From Pristionchus mayeri (lineage: Eukaryota > Nematoda > Chromadorea > Rhabditida > Neodiplogasteridae): a DNA stretch of 64,000 nucleotides. The DNA lies in NCBI GenBank assembly GCA_036245805.1, contig BTRK01000005.1:21056984-21120983 (forward strand), in the 5' to 3' direction. The position numbers and the translations under genes are program-made. The notes beneath the pieces are model-generated. The model saw only the letters and a list, made by a program, of their open reading frames with translations, did not search any database and was not told where the DNA came from. Shown piece by piece: positions 44,701 through 53,981 of this stretch. Position 1 is the stretch's first letter; every line of letters begins with the position of its first letter.

Positions 44701-46447
44701 TGGAAGGACAATTCGACTTCTTCAATGGAATCTATTTCGCATTTATCTGTTTGACTGCAATTGAATATGGAGATCTCGTCCCTTCCAAGTAACTCTTCCA
44801 TCCCGATTTAAAACAATTCTAGAATAGACTCTATTTACAGTAATTGGTTAGTTCCCATCGTGATTATTTATGTTTGTATTGGACTGGCCATTTCAACGAT
44901 TGCTTTGGGTGAGTCTTGTGTCTTCTCCTCCTTTACCCCCCCCCCCCCTCCCCCACCCACTCCGCCTCTTCTCCCTGTCAGACATTGGCTCCATCTACGT
45001 CCGTAAACTTCATTACCTTGGACAGAAAATCAGAAATATCGCCAATATCAGAATATGGTTTGGATCGAGGGAGTGAGTCTTCTCTACTATTTTAAAGATA
45101 ACCTTAGAAGTATACGTCACCTTACAGTTAGTTCCCTTTCAGGAGTATCCATAATTGAAAAAAAAATATTTGCAAATATTTTTTTATATTTATTTTTTGT
45201 TTAACTAATGATCTCAAGTTTAAAGTTACCCAACACCCTTGAAAAAGTTGCCCAACACCCGTCGCGCCTCGGGCGTAGATAAATTATTATTAATTATTAT
45301 TATTAAAATGCATTTCTATATTATTTAACAATATAATAGAACGGGCTCTAATTAGTTAAACTGGAATAATGAAGATAATAGAAATTCAATATTTCCACCA
45401 GCGTAAAGCCGCAAAGTATGAGTCTTAGTTGCCTAATCACGCCCGCTCCCTCCCTTTTACACACTCTCTCGCTCGTTTTGTCGTGATCAGGGTATTTCCG
45501 CCAATTCAAATTATTTCCATGGGCGTTGGGAAACTATAATCATTGCTTAAACGCACAAACTAGTCCGAATTTCGGAAAATGGATCAATGACCTCCCTTAT
45601 ATTTAAAAGTGGTGGTGCTCTTTAGCCTCCGTGTGCATGAACTCGTGTCCGCTGTGGGCCATGGAGTGGGATTGAAGGACAACATAATTGATGACATTGA
45701 TCTCGACTATCTTGTTCATGTAAGTCTGTCTCCAATTAGGGGTCCCCGCTCACTCTTAGGGCCCCCCCCCCCACCCCCCGCTACTCTATACTCATCATCA
45801 TCATTGAAGGTGGCAATTCAAGTGAAGGAAGGCCGTCTCCTCCAGATTCCTCAGACTCACATCGTCGAGGGAATTTGGCCTCCTGAATTAGTGCCTCTAT
45901 TCATCAAGGTGTGACCAATTGTGGGTTAGAGATAAGGAAAAGAGCAGGAAGGAAACTTCCCTGAATATGTGGACAGCGAAGAGAAATTGGATAGAAATGA
46001 CGATGAGATCAAGACTCCGCCCCCAATTCCATTGAAGAAGAGAAGAAACACAGTGAGATTTGAGGTCAATTATGAGTTGCAACGAATGAGTTGAATGAGG
46101 AATTAGTTTAGGACGAAGAAGAAAGGGAAGAGAAAGAACGACGTGAGGAAATAGAAACAGAAAGGGATCTTCGAGTATCTCCACAAATGGTAGAAGCGGA
46201 GAAAAAGGAAGAGGGGGAAGAGGGTGAAAAGAAGTCCCCCCTATCACTCATATCTCTCAATCAGATTCCCTCCAATACCGTCGTCGTGAGTCCTTTCGAT
46301 TTTAAAGCCATTCTAGCAAAGTGTAAATTATTATCAATTTAAAGTCCATCGTGCCATAAATTGTAGTCGAGTAATCCCCGATTGGATTCGACTTCGGTCT
46401 CTTTCGCTGACGATTCTTCCCTCTCTTCTCATCTTTCTGCTCATTGA
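26732..46447 (+). CDS. Two-pore-domain (TWK-type) potassium channel
   Basis: Exons: 26732-26967, 27060-27208, 30812-30963, [unresolved linker], about 44529-44788, 44841-44908, 44982-45072, 45626-45719, 45810-45908, 45948-46064, 46112-46285, 46367-46447 (TGA). All joins keep phase except between 30963 and 44529, where a small linker exon is probably missing. The product is a plasma-membrane K+ leak channel: TM1 at residues 30-52, first pore TTLGYG at 126-131 (the G129 codon is split by intron 2), then RIFAVLYGFFGIPLTVILL (TM2). Later come TM3 (TLFSLILLYLISGAFLIPLL), second pore (FFNGIYFAFICLTAIEYGD) and TM4 (WLVPIVIIYVCIGLAISTIAL). A cytosolic tail rich in Glu/Lys follows. The second filter has Glu where Gly is usual. 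The ATG is at the end of a CT-rich leader. AATAAA follows near 46555. Confidence 0.9.
28040..28400. repeat. Diverged end of the 21787-type palindromic element
   Basis: ATCACGCCTCTCTCAAGAGAATCGAGCTGACC and the following CCGGTTTTGGGAAT...CATTTTTGGAGCTC match the arm at 21797-21970. The terminal hairpin (TCTCTCGTGAGAGGCGTGATA) recurs alone at 24762-24785, 30695-30715 and, diverged, at 58268-58290. Lies in intron 2 of the channel gene. Confidence 0.6.
28455..30300. mobile_element. Mariner-type element carrying the 1.4-kb repeat
   Basis: CAGGTTGTTCGGAAAGTTTCTTT at 28457 is matched by its complement at 30274-30299 next to TA. Most of the interior is the right copy of the 1.4-kb inverted duplication, so a small mariner-like element seems to have received that insertion. 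No transposase recognised. Confidence 0.6.
28535..29946 (-). repeat. 1.4-kb inverted duplication, right copy
   Basis: Reverse complement of 24832-26222 at near identity, e.g. ACATGATCACTTGTACTCCC here against GGGAGTACAAGTGATCATGT there. Lies in intron 2 of the channel gene, so exons 1 and 2 are bracketed by the two copies. Confidence 0.9.
31299..32844 (-). pseudogene. RTE LINE reverse transcriptase domain, frameshifted
   Basis: The fingers lie in the frame of 32844-32443 (KKDGAPGPDKISTAMLRHGG, ILIHKKGD, NFRPIALLSIPYKLF). A shift then leads into the frame with LPLGLVFVDYCKAFDSV (first catalytic Asp), and another into 32260-31299 with IGKGVRQGDTIFPKLF, LRFADDIVLLG (the F-A-D-D catalytic box) and the C-terminal YAAETWSLTK region. 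At least two frameshifts make it inactive. Confidence 0.85.
32882..33251. mobile_element. hAT-like MITE 1 with ACCTGATCAGGT palindromes
   Basis: 370 bp. Ends TAGGGTTTCCATTTTCAGG and, inverted, TAGGGTTTCAATTTTCAGG. Flanked by a perfect 8-bp duplication CTCTCCAT (32874-32881 and 33252-33259). The 12-bp palindrome ACCTGATCAGGT occurs at 33129, 33154 and 33182, and as ACCTGAACAGGT at 33214. Inserted in the RTE LINE. Non-coding. Confidence 0.92.
33548..34525 (-). pseudogene. RTE LINE endonuclease domain
   Basis: The 325-residue frame contains ICSLNGRTI (N-terminal strand), DVVCLQETK (catalytic Glu), IIGGDLNLRVG, RLELDHFIINRRW and SDHRLVRARI, the ordered motifs of an APE-type endonuclease of the RTE kind. 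The stretch between residues ~85 and 150 is out of register (Pro/Ser-rich), which indicates frameshifts inside the domain. The link to the reverse transcriptase continues in other frames at 33160-33600. Confidence 0.8.
34790..36905. repeat. Large palindrome, ~1-kb arms
   Basis: AATTCATTTTTCATGAATTATT (34797) mirrors 36880-36900, and the arms meet near 36050 (CAAAAATGGTCATTTTCGTC / GACCAAAATGACCAATTTTTG). No frame of note. The right arm carries a hairpin MITE at 36677-36837. Confidence 0.85.
36677..36837. mobile_element. Hairpin MITE, diverged copy
   Basis: Self-complementary along its whole length: GCGTAGTCCGTGGTGTGGTG on the left and its near complement on the right, loop around GGAACGCGGG. 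Related to the copies at 43595 and 57074. Confidence 0.8.
36971..38300 (-). mobile_element. Mariner transposon, copy 1
   Basis: Ends TTGGGGTGTCYGGAAAGTTCG in inverted orientation, flanked by TA on both sides. It is 88 bp longer than copy 2, because of extra sequence around 38017-38120 that includes a ~22-bp inverted repeat (ACTACTCACTACTACAGAATGA). Inserted in intron 3 of the channel gene. Confidence 0.95.
37035..37991 (-). pseudogene. Mariner transposase, copy 1, with an in-frame TGA
   Basis: The open part gives 318 residues. It has the HTH region (CYKWFSRFKKGEFGLDDQPRSG), a GRPPSL-type linker, and the D,D34D catalytic set: ATDEKWI, LLMDNARPH and YSPDLSPCDYHCF. Just upstream the same frame has a TGA (37995-37997) and then HYYRLG, the usual start of mariner transposases; the natural ATG would lie further upstream, separated here by the extra repeat-bearing sequence. 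The 318-residue frame as drawn opens with GTG, which is not a plausible eukaryotic start. Confidence 0.85.
38550..38960. repeat. Inverted-repeat element, copy 2
   Basis: Same as 20424-20780 with its flank 20793-20880, in inverted relation: GGTCAGCATACGAGTTTTA and its complement face each other at 38727-38800. In intron 3 of the channel gene. Confidence 0.75.
39066..39554. other. Intronic stretch, no gene recognised
   Basis: The only link seen is a weak match of 39050-39160 (CGTTTTCAGCACCCTCGAT) with 58165-58200. Confidence 0.4.
39555..40815. repeat. Palindromic element with a poly-T core
   Basis: AGGTGGGGTAGGGTATAATG (39557) mirrors 40795-40813, and GACCTACAACTTAAATTGACTG mirrors the part near 40370. 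The centre holds a run of 27 T at 39961-39987. The right arm is split by hAT-like MITE 2. Confidence 0.8.
40460..40793. mobile_element. hAT-like MITE 2 with YCRATTGA repeats
   Basis: 334 bp. Ends TAGAGACCGTC, inverted at the other side. Perfect 8-bp duplication CATTATAC at 40452-40459 and 40794-40801; the left arm of the host palindrome (39571 onward, TATAATGAGGGCGAAGAG) shows the empty site. The inside is largely variants of TCAATTGA/TCAATCGA, more than ten times. Non-coding. Confidence 0.92.
41220..42300. repeat. Palindromic element rich in TACCGTA motifs
   Basis: Arms 41230-41800 and 41830-42290 mirror each other (GACGGGGGGTGGGC, CATGACCTACY, TATATAGCTACCGTAACCCTGATTACC, GTCCTGGTGACGTGCACAAT). 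The short motif TACCGTA or its complement TACGGTA recurs about fifteen times. A smaller hairpin at 41290-41370 lies near the left end. Confidence 0.8.
42350..43556. repeat. Dispersed non-coding repeat, copy 2
   Basis: Related in order and orientation to 18590-19530 but interrupted by the CACGTG MITE at 42533-42833. In intron 3 of the channel gene. Confidence 0.75.
42533..42833. mobile_element. CACGTG-ended MITE, copy 1
   Basis: 301 bp. Ends CACGTGGGTTTAC and GAGCCCACGTG (8-bp TIR CACGTGGG). Flanked by GTTGC on both sides (42528-42532, 42834-42838). The paralogous repeat at 18800-18825 lacks the element and shows a single target. Internal GCCGGCTAAATTTGCCGG hairpin. Confidence 0.9.
43595..43757. 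mobile_element. 163-bp hairpin MITE, copy A
   Basis: Ends CTGTGAGAATAGAAAGCG in perfect inverted form, flanked by TA (43593-43594, 43758-43759). The arms (including CCGTGGTGTGGTGGGCGAG) pair through almost the whole length. TA target suggests a Tc1/mariner-type transposase. Confidence 0.92.
43760..44520. other. End of channel intron 3, possible hidden linker exon
   Basis: AT-rich. The channel's TM2-TM3 linker should be encoded somewhere between 30964 and 44528, but no exon with clear splice sites stood out here. Confidence 0.35.
45228..45540. mobile_element. Diverged TTAA-type MITE split by a LINE tail
   Basis: AGTTACCCAACA at 45229 and a later CTCTCTCGCTCGTTTTGTCG...GATCAGGG resemble the MITEs at 46798 and 49759. 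The tail TCGCGCCTCGGGCGTAGATA of the CR1-like LINE with (ATT)n lies at 45258-45304. In an intron of the channel gene. Confidence 0.55.
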
Positions 46448-46797
46448 ACTCTCTCTCTGCCACGGGAATCATGCATAGTGACTAACACTGTGATCATTCA
46501 TCTTCATTAACTGCCAAAAAATAACATATTCTTCATATAAATAAAAAAAGATGAATAAATAAATAAAGCATTTGTAAAACTATTTCTTTACAGAAACAAA
46601 TAATATTATATTTTCTCAAACAATATTACGAATTAGCTTTTCCTAACAACCATTTAAATATTTTAGCTTATCAGTTTGTTTCGTGCTAACAATTCGGTAT
46701 GTGACGTGACCACTTCTCGACGCTAAGTCGAATTTTTATTTTTATATATGATTAGTGTTTATTATCAAAAGGATGCGATTGAAAAGAGATCAGTTAA

Positions 46798-47026
46798 AGT
46801 TACCCAACAAGGACGAAATTGACCCATTATTTTTTGTCCTCCATCGAATCCATCGAGATGGTTGAATTAGTATAGAATGAATATTCAAAAACGCTAAAAA
46901 TCAATAATAGCCTCAAGGGAAAGCCGGAAATGATCAGCGTAATCCCGCGCTCTCTCACTTTTGCATACTCTCTCGTACACGCGACGGGATCAGGGTGAGA
47001 TCAGGGTTTCGTCCTTGTTGGGTAAC
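46798..47026. mobile_element. TTAA-flanked MITE, copy A
   Basis: 229 bp with TIR AGTTACCCAACAAGGACGAAA, flanked by TTAA on each side. Same element inverted at 49759-49975. TTAA is the target of piggyBac-type transposases; the TIR sequence itself is not a standard piggyBac one. Lies between the convergent 3' ends of the channel gene and the 403-residue gene. Confidence 0.85.
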
Positions 47027-47176
47027 TTTAAAAGGAAGGTATGGCTTGGGCAGGACATCGAGATCCATTTGATGCTCTCAAGACAGTTGCATCTTTGGCA
47101 TATAATACTCCGAAATCTTCTCGGTCAAATGGCGACCCGCTGTCCATCTGAATACACACTCATTCCCATTCACTCA

Positions 47177-50100
47177 CTAATACATCCTGCTTCGAAAGAT
47201 AAGAAACAAACTGACGTGTAGAACTGCTTGACCAGTTCTTTCCTGTAGGGATCCTTCAACCATTCCTCTCTCGCGAAGAGAGCCAAGGCACGGAAGGAGA
47301 CGACCAAACCTCCATTCGAGTAGACAGGGCACGCTATTGCCTGTGCATTCCCTTTATCTCTCCCTTCGCCCCCCCCCCCTCCTCCCTCTCCCTTCACTCA
47401 CCGCGTACTCTGGTCTGATATTGTGAGGGTCGAAGATGCAGTTCCTAGTGATGAAATAGATCTTTGGGTGGAATACTCGTACTCACTCATCACTGACTAC
47501 CACCTTGAGGGGAGATCCATCGTGTCTCTCACTGTTGCGAGAGACGAAAACTCCCTGGAAGGAGAATCAATTGGGGAGGGGGCGTACAAAGACAAAAAGA
47601 AACCTGTCCATCAATGGCTGCTTCGAACTGGAGATCATCGATGATGAATAGGGAGCAAGGGATCTGTTCATCCTGTTTGGCGATCTCCAGATTAGAGTAA
47701 CTCAATTCAGTTATTCGCCATTCTCGAGAATTTGGATTGAAGAAGGATGTGAATGTAGCGAACTGAAATATTTCGTATCACAGAAAGCATTATGCAATTC
47801 CACAATTTTGACACAACTGTAAGCAAAAGAGACGAAAGAGTGAACGAACTGTCAAACGGAAATCCCAATCTGAATTCTTCTTGAGTATATTCCTCGAGCA
47901 CTTGGTCGTGAATTTAGGAATGCCTATGTGATCATTCCTGTAATCAATGCATTTCCACAAACGTGAGATGCAATGTGCAATGCTGATCAAAGATGCCACC
48001 ATCCAATCCATCTCTCCTCTCCACAAAATTTGTTCTTGTGCCAGCCAGTGAATAGAATTCCTTTGAATACTATCTCTGTCATCTTGATAATCTTGATTGA
48101 TTTGGCCGTATTCGGCTGCCGAATCCCTTGCAGCTGCAATTAATCACACATCTAAGTGCATTCTTTCCATAGTAGGATGGTAAGATGTTCCTCACCAGAG
48201 GGATTGAGTACTGCCTGTCGACGACCCCCCGAGGGAGTGACTCCCATCCCTCGACTACCCCCCTCACGAAGAGATCGAGATCACCATCCTCTCGGACAAT
48301 ATCATCTGTCTTCATATAGAATTTCCCGATTCGATTAGAATAGAAAAGAGTCTGAATCGGGGAAAGATTGAATAGCACAGGGAATTCATTCAACTAACGA
48401 ATCCTTGAAGACCACGGTAATCAGCGAGAGCAAAGGCTTCGAATCCAAACGGGAAATCGTCCTCAATATTTACTGAATAATTTTCAAGAACATATCAATT
48501 TACCTTATATGAATCCATGGGAGTGAATAGTAGCTCCCTCGTCGTCTTTGCCCATTCCGCCCTACTTTTCTTTTCTGAAAACAAAATACAATTAATAGAA
48601 AAAAAGATTAAGTATTGATTTTTGCAAGAATGTCACATATACGTTATCTCGAGCTCAGAAATATTAGGTTGGTGCAAAAGTTTATTTACAAGGTATTTTC
48701 GAAGTTTTCTCGTAATTGCTTTACTTGTTCCAAAAACTACTCAGGCACCATTTGAGGCAGAATAGATGTACCACAATCATTGGTTTATATCGAATCGATC
48801 TTACGTCGATCGCTAGAAAAATAGTGCTAATCGATAATTCGCAAAATTCGCGCTTTTTGGGTATTCCGCAAAAATTATCATATAATTTAAGTGAACGGAA
48901 TAGCACTTTCATTATTTTGAAAAGTTGATCAATAACGGTTGATGTGTCCGCCGAACCCTTGAACTTGTGGTTTTGCAATCTCGTGGAAATCTTATGAGGT
49001 GGAAAAGACCGATTCCGTTGATCCAATTTCGAAATCATCATTTTGAAAAGTGCTGCTCTTGAGAGGAACAATGAATCATGACCATTTTTCTATTGGAGCA
49101 TTAACATAATAGTTTCTTCTGATTTAGCTTTAAATGGGACCAATTGCTCATCCGGCAAAATTGTAGAGCACGATTATTAAAATTATGCAAGTTTCAAGAA
49201 TTTATGTTTCCGAAAATCGACCCTCCCTTAGCAAGCTATTTCATGACTGATCTGGCGCAGCTCATACAATATACTTCCCAGTGAATGTGCTTTACGAAAA
49301 TACTGTTATTGTGGTATAATCATTACAGTTTGTAGAGAAATAATCTATCAAATAATCCGGAGGAAATTTGAATTTTTTGACTTTGGTATCTTACCCCGCC
49401 TGAACACCCGAACGAGCAGGATTGAGCAAAGGTGCGCTATGGAGAGTATACATCTACTAATATAATAAGAAACACCCCCATCAAGATTGCTCAACAGCGA
49501 AGCAAGATATAGCACGAAAACTCGGGAAGTAATTTTGTAAAGAAACTTTTGCACCAACCTAATAGAAGTTATATTTCCGTAATCACGGTACCGAGTAATT
49601 ATAGCAAATTTCGTGAACAAAATGCCTGACATAAGTTATGGCTGCAGAAGATTCTCCTTCAAAGGATAGGTGCAGGGTAAAAAATCTACAGCATCCTACA
49701 CGTTCCGAACCAGTTCTGGATATGAGCATTTCAACTTTACTGTTGAGAGCCTGCTTAAAGTTACCCAACAAGGACGAAACCCTGATCTCACCCTGATCCC
49801 GTCGCGTGTACGAGAGAGTATGCAAAAGTGAGAGAGCGCGGATCATTTCCGGCTTTCCCTTGAGGCTATTATTGATTTTTAGCATTTTTGTATATTCATT
49901 CTATAATAATTCAACCATCGGCTATTCGATGGAGGACAAAAAATAATGGGTCAATTTCGTCCTTGTTGGGTAACTTTAAAAGCGTCGTGAAAGGCTCGTG
50001 AGGCCTCGGGAGATCAGGAAAAAAAAGTAACTTTTTTTAGGATCGCACTGGGTCTCCTTTCTCAACGCTCACGCTGTGAGGATGAGAGCGGGTTAGGATG

Positions 50101-51034
50101 ATGTGGTGGGTGGTGCTCAGGGTGCAGTGACGGTTTCTGCGATTTAGTTAAATGCACCATGGTGCGTTGTGTACTTAAATATCTTGTCATGTGGATGCCA
50201 ACGGTCAAGGTCCGAAGTCACATGGATGTGTTTGAGCAGAGATAGAGCAATTTTAAGAAAAAGATCAAAGATCAATCAAATTTTTAAAGCGCTCGCCGTG
50301 GGGATGCTAACGGTCAAGGTCTTAGCCTTCTAGGATCATTTTGAGCTGAATTAGATTGATTTGAAGAAAAAATTCTAAAGATCAAAGATCAAATTTTGAA
50401 AGGGCATGCGTTAAGGGGGTTCCTATGGTCAAGGTCTTAGGCACTTAGGATAGGACGCTACGGAATTTCTTTATATAGGAACAAAAAGGAAAAAATAACA
50501 ACTAGTACACATTAAAAAATCGAAAACATTTGGAAATTTCCGATTGATTTACTACATTCATTTTAGTATATTCTGACCAATTTTCATCTACAAAAATTCA
50601 AGCAAAATCAGCTTACCTTCATCAATTTGCAATTGAACTCGCTCTTTCCTGTGAGAGGCGACAAACATTTCCTTGTCATCGATAACTCGACCTGTTTGCA
50701 AAGAAATAGGTCTCTTAAATGCCAACGGCCAAACCTAATATGTGCGTACTCCCATTATTCAGCTCCACAGGAACCTGAAATCAATCTTTGAAATACCATA
50801 GTCGATGATTCATAGACTAGTAACCATTATTATTTCCGATGGAGATACGCCAAGGTCCCTTAGCTGATTGGCAACGCCTTCATTTTCAACCACATACGAT
50901 CCTCCCTCATAGTGGTACTCAACTGAAATGAAGAAAGTAATTTGTCTTCAGATCACCTTACCTGTACCACTAGTCTCATAGAGCACAACTAATGCATTTC
51001 CAGTCGTCTCTCTTCCATTTTTCCCTTCGCTCAT
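47177..51034 (-). CDS. Unrecognised 403-residue protein, 14 exons
   Basis: Exons: 51034-50962, 50922-50825, 50774-50735, 50691-50617, 48574-48504, 48461-48399, 48351-48268, 48214-48196, 48133-47850, 47762-47604, 47554-47487, 47444-47402, 47340-47216, 47186-47177. Every boundary has GT and AG and all phases agree (1212 bases including TAG). The product starts MSEGKNGRETTGNALVVLYE. No signal peptide or membrane span is evident, and it is rich in Asp/Glu, Arg and aromatic residues, e.g. FNPNSREWRITELSYS and NCIFDPHNIRPEYA. I do not recognise the family. One exon is only 19 nt. Intron 4 (~2 kb) contains a mariner-type element, a TTAA MITE and a tandem repeat; the other introns are 36-118 nt. The start follows UDP-glucose dehydrogenase by 411 bp on the same strand. 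Confidence 0.8.
48664..49562. mobile_element. ~900-bp mariner-type element, copy 1
   Basis: TIR TTAGGTTGGTGCAAAAGTTT on both ends, flanked by TA. The inside shares strings (AATTCGCAAAA, TATTTGAGGCAG-like) with 55412-56291. No intact transposase. Located in intron 4 of the 403-residue gene. Confidence 0.88.
49759..49975. mobile_element. TTAA-flanked MITE, copy B
   Basis: 217 bp, inverted relative to copy A and nearly identical; flanked by TTAA (49755-49758, 49976-49979). Confidence 0.87.
49981..50460. repeat. Dispersed repeat followed by a three-unit tandem repeat
   Basis: 49981-50110 (GGCTCGTGAGGCCTCG...CAACGCTCACGCTGTGAGGATGAG) matches 56400-56506 plus 56806-56825 and shows the empty site of the second CACGTG MITE. 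From ~50190 a ~110-bp unit repeats three times with decay (GATGCYAACGGTCAAGGTC, AGATCAAAGATCAA). Confidence 0.65.
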
Positions 51035-51445
51035 CCCGACTTACAAAAGATCAATGTCACCACACTTACAACTTATAAAGATGTATATTTAAAGATTTCA
51101 GACTTCTCTATAATTAGTTAAATCAATAACGGTTAAATATTTATTGCATATATCGTCAATGACACGGGGATTGTTTCTAGTGCATCTTTGCTTCCAAATC
51201 GTTCTCTACTTCAAATAAGGGTATCAACGATAAATATAATCAATAAATAATATTTCCTTACTATAGACTCGGATCAATGAAGGGGGATCACGTATAGTCA
51301 TGAAGAATGCTCCGATAAGGCAAGAAATTATGAATAAATGAGACATATCACAGAAGGAAATGAAGTAAAGATGGGAAGGGTCGATTGTATTGTAATAGGA
51401 TGATTACAGTGGGGAGGGAGGGAGTCTTCGTAGGAGAGGGCGGAT
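51035..51445 (-). other. Spacer between UDP-glucose dehydrogenase and the 403-residue gene
   Basis: 411 bp of AT-rich sequence. A minus-strand AATAAA (TTTATT on the given strand, near 51137-51143) could serve the dehydrogenase transcript. No promoter motif was recognised. Confidence 0.4.
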
Positions 51446-53729
51446 CTAGGAAGAGGCTGCGAATCCGACCTTAGTCACGTGATTGGGAGCACTGCCGATA
51501 CCGAAGAAACGGAAGCCCAGAGATTCCATCTCCTTCCTCTTGAATAGAAGACGACCTGAGGGAAGGAAGAAGATTGAGGAAAGGGAGGGGATGGGTCTTA
51601 CCATCGAAGAGTGCAGCAGGATGCACCATAGACCCGTAGATGCGAGAGTAGTCATACGTCTACAACAAGAAATCCCTTCCTCCCTTCCCTCTCCTCACCT
51701 TGAACTCGTCCCACTCCGTGAGTACAACTATGGCATGTGCATCCTTCGCTGCCTCATACGGATCAGAGAACACAGAGACTAGCTTCTCCACTACAATCAT
51801 TCCCTCCACCTCTCCTTCTACGATGGGAACGGGGGGGGGGGGGCTCATTCCACCAACCTCTGTCTTTACTCGTCTCACTAGCCAATTCTATCCTCATCTG
51901 CTTCTCCTCCACTTTGGGGTCATAGATGGCAAGGCGTGCCTCTTCCTCCATCAGATGTCCACACACGTGGATGGCTGAACTCTCCCTCGTATCTCCCGTA
52001 TTCTTCTTGAATGCAAATCCCAAGATGGCGATCTTCTTTCCTGCCACTGTATTGAACAACTCGGCGATTATCTGATCCGCGAAACGACGACGTTGCCAGT
52101 TGTTGATCTCGATCACCTGAGAGAACAAGAGGAGTACGGTAGAGGAATAGACTGATAGAGGAACGGGAGAGCCAGGGAAATATGGAGGGAAGGTATAGAA
52201 ACTAACTCCATGCCAATACTCGGCCACCTTGTTGAGATGGAGAGATTCACAGAGGTATACCAATGAGAGGACATCCTTCTGGAAGCAACTCCCCCCGAAT
52301 CCTGGAAGGAAATGGGGAGTGAGATGGGGGGGGGATGGAAATGTAATCTCTCCTTACCCACTGATGCATTGAGGAACTTGTTTCCTATCCTGGAATCGAA
52401 TCCGACAGCATGGGCCACTTCACTCACATCTGCCCCCGTTGCCTCGCAGATGGCAGAGACTGGAATGGAGAGAAAATCTTCGTTCCCCCCCCTCTTCTCC
52501 CTCACTCGAATTGATGCTGGATATTCTTTGTGCCAAAAATGCATTGGCCACCAGCTTGCTCAATTCACTACTCCACGTGTTCGTTGTGATGATTCTCTCA
52601 CGGGCCACCCATGACGAATACACTTCCACCTTAAAAGAAGAATCACTCAACACATATTCCCCCGTCTCCCCCTTATTCACCGAATAGAGGGGTAGAAGGA
52701 ATGGACGGGACTCATCCTCCCTCTCCCTTCTCCTTCTCGCTCTTACTCACCAATGCAGCGACAGCTTTCTTGCCCTCTTCACTGTTTTCTCCTCCGATGA
52801 GAACTCTATCGGGATTGGCGAGATCGCCCATCGCCGTTCCTTCCGCCAGAAACTCGGGATTAGAAAGCACCTCAATGAGAGTTAGCGATTCCCGTTTCGG
52901 GTATTTCAGTCTTAGATAGGCGAAATAGCATTTCATTCTGAGAGACAGGCGCCTGGGCGCCGGAAAAAAAGGGAAAATGAAAATACGTCGATAAGCAAAA
53001 TTAATAATACAAGAGAATAAAATAGAATAGATGGTTCGGGATAGACTTGGAATGCCAGATTGTGGTTGGTCCTCTGTGCATCTCTGAGGATGGAGAGGAT
53101 GCTCTCAGCTGCCTTCACTGGCACAGTACTCTTCTCCACCACGATCTTCGGACCACCACTGCAACCCCAAGAGATCCCATCAACATCCCTTCTGCCCCTG
53201 CATCCAGTCAACTCACGCGTGTTCTGCAATGTTCCTTGCAACACTCTCGACGTATTTGAGATCGGGAGCCATTCCCTTCCCCTTCCCATACATCTTAGTG
53301 GGAGTATTCACAGAGATGAAGATGAGATCAGCTTCGCGAATCGACTGCCATTCCATTCCAACTCATTGCGGGAAAGAATATTCTTCACCTTGGGAATATC
53401 GGAAGAGAAGAAGAGGTTCTTCCCACGGCATCTCTTCACTATCTCCTCAAGTCCCGGCTGCAAAACCATTCAATTCGTTCCTATCTCCTCCAAATGTATT
53501 TCATGATATAGTAACCTCGAAGATGGGGAGTTTCTCCGAGTTCCATTCCTCGATCTTGAGTGTGTTCATGTCCACTACAGTGACCGTGATGTGAGGACAC
53601 TGCAAGTGTCCATCAACAGACTACTCCTATCTCCCTTTCCTTTACCTTATTGGCTATCATTGCACACGTCGGTCCTCCCACGTATCCCGCCCCCACGCAA
53701 GTGATGCGACGGACCACTCCCGTCTGCAT
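51446..53729 (-). CDS. sqv-4: UDP-glucose 6-dehydrogenase
   Basis: Thirteen exons: 53729-53646, 53599-53516, 53457-53389, 53344-53217, 53158-53047, 52870-52751, 52629-52506, 52459-52358, 52301-52207, 52116-51858, 51817-51699, 51659-51602, 51555-51446. All phases fit, giving 487 residues, close to the 481 of C. elegans SQV-4. The enzyme oxidises UDP-glucose to UDP-glucuronate with two NAD+ in the cytosol, feeding chondroitin and heparan sulfate synthesis. Visible motifs: NAD-binding GAGYVGG (13-19), [18 protein letters not shown] (163-173), catalytic-site Lys224 in SKLVANAF, catalytic Cys280 in GGSCFQKD, and the C-terminal UDP-binding domain with [14 protein letters not shown]. The ATG sits right at a possible splice acceptor (tttttATGCAG), so an upstream exon or trans-splice site may change the first three residues. 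Confidence 0.97.
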
Positions 53730-53981
53730 AAAAATACCATTAACAAGCCAGTATTTTTCTAAAAAAATAAATAAATTCGTTATTTTGGGAGCAGTAATAG
53801 TACAGTAAATAGGAAAAATAAACTAGTACCATTGTGAATTGTCAGAAATGCTAATGTTTCCATTCATTACGTAACACTATTGTCATGAAGGAGTAACTAA
53901 CGGACAAGCTACTTATATTGATAAGAACCAAATTTGTATGCCACAAAAATTGTAAAGTAAGTAATCGTTATGGAAAACATA

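Noticed and set aside
51483..53506. Many plus-strand frames of 60-148 residues
   Set aside because: Antisense to the thirteen dehydrogenase exons.
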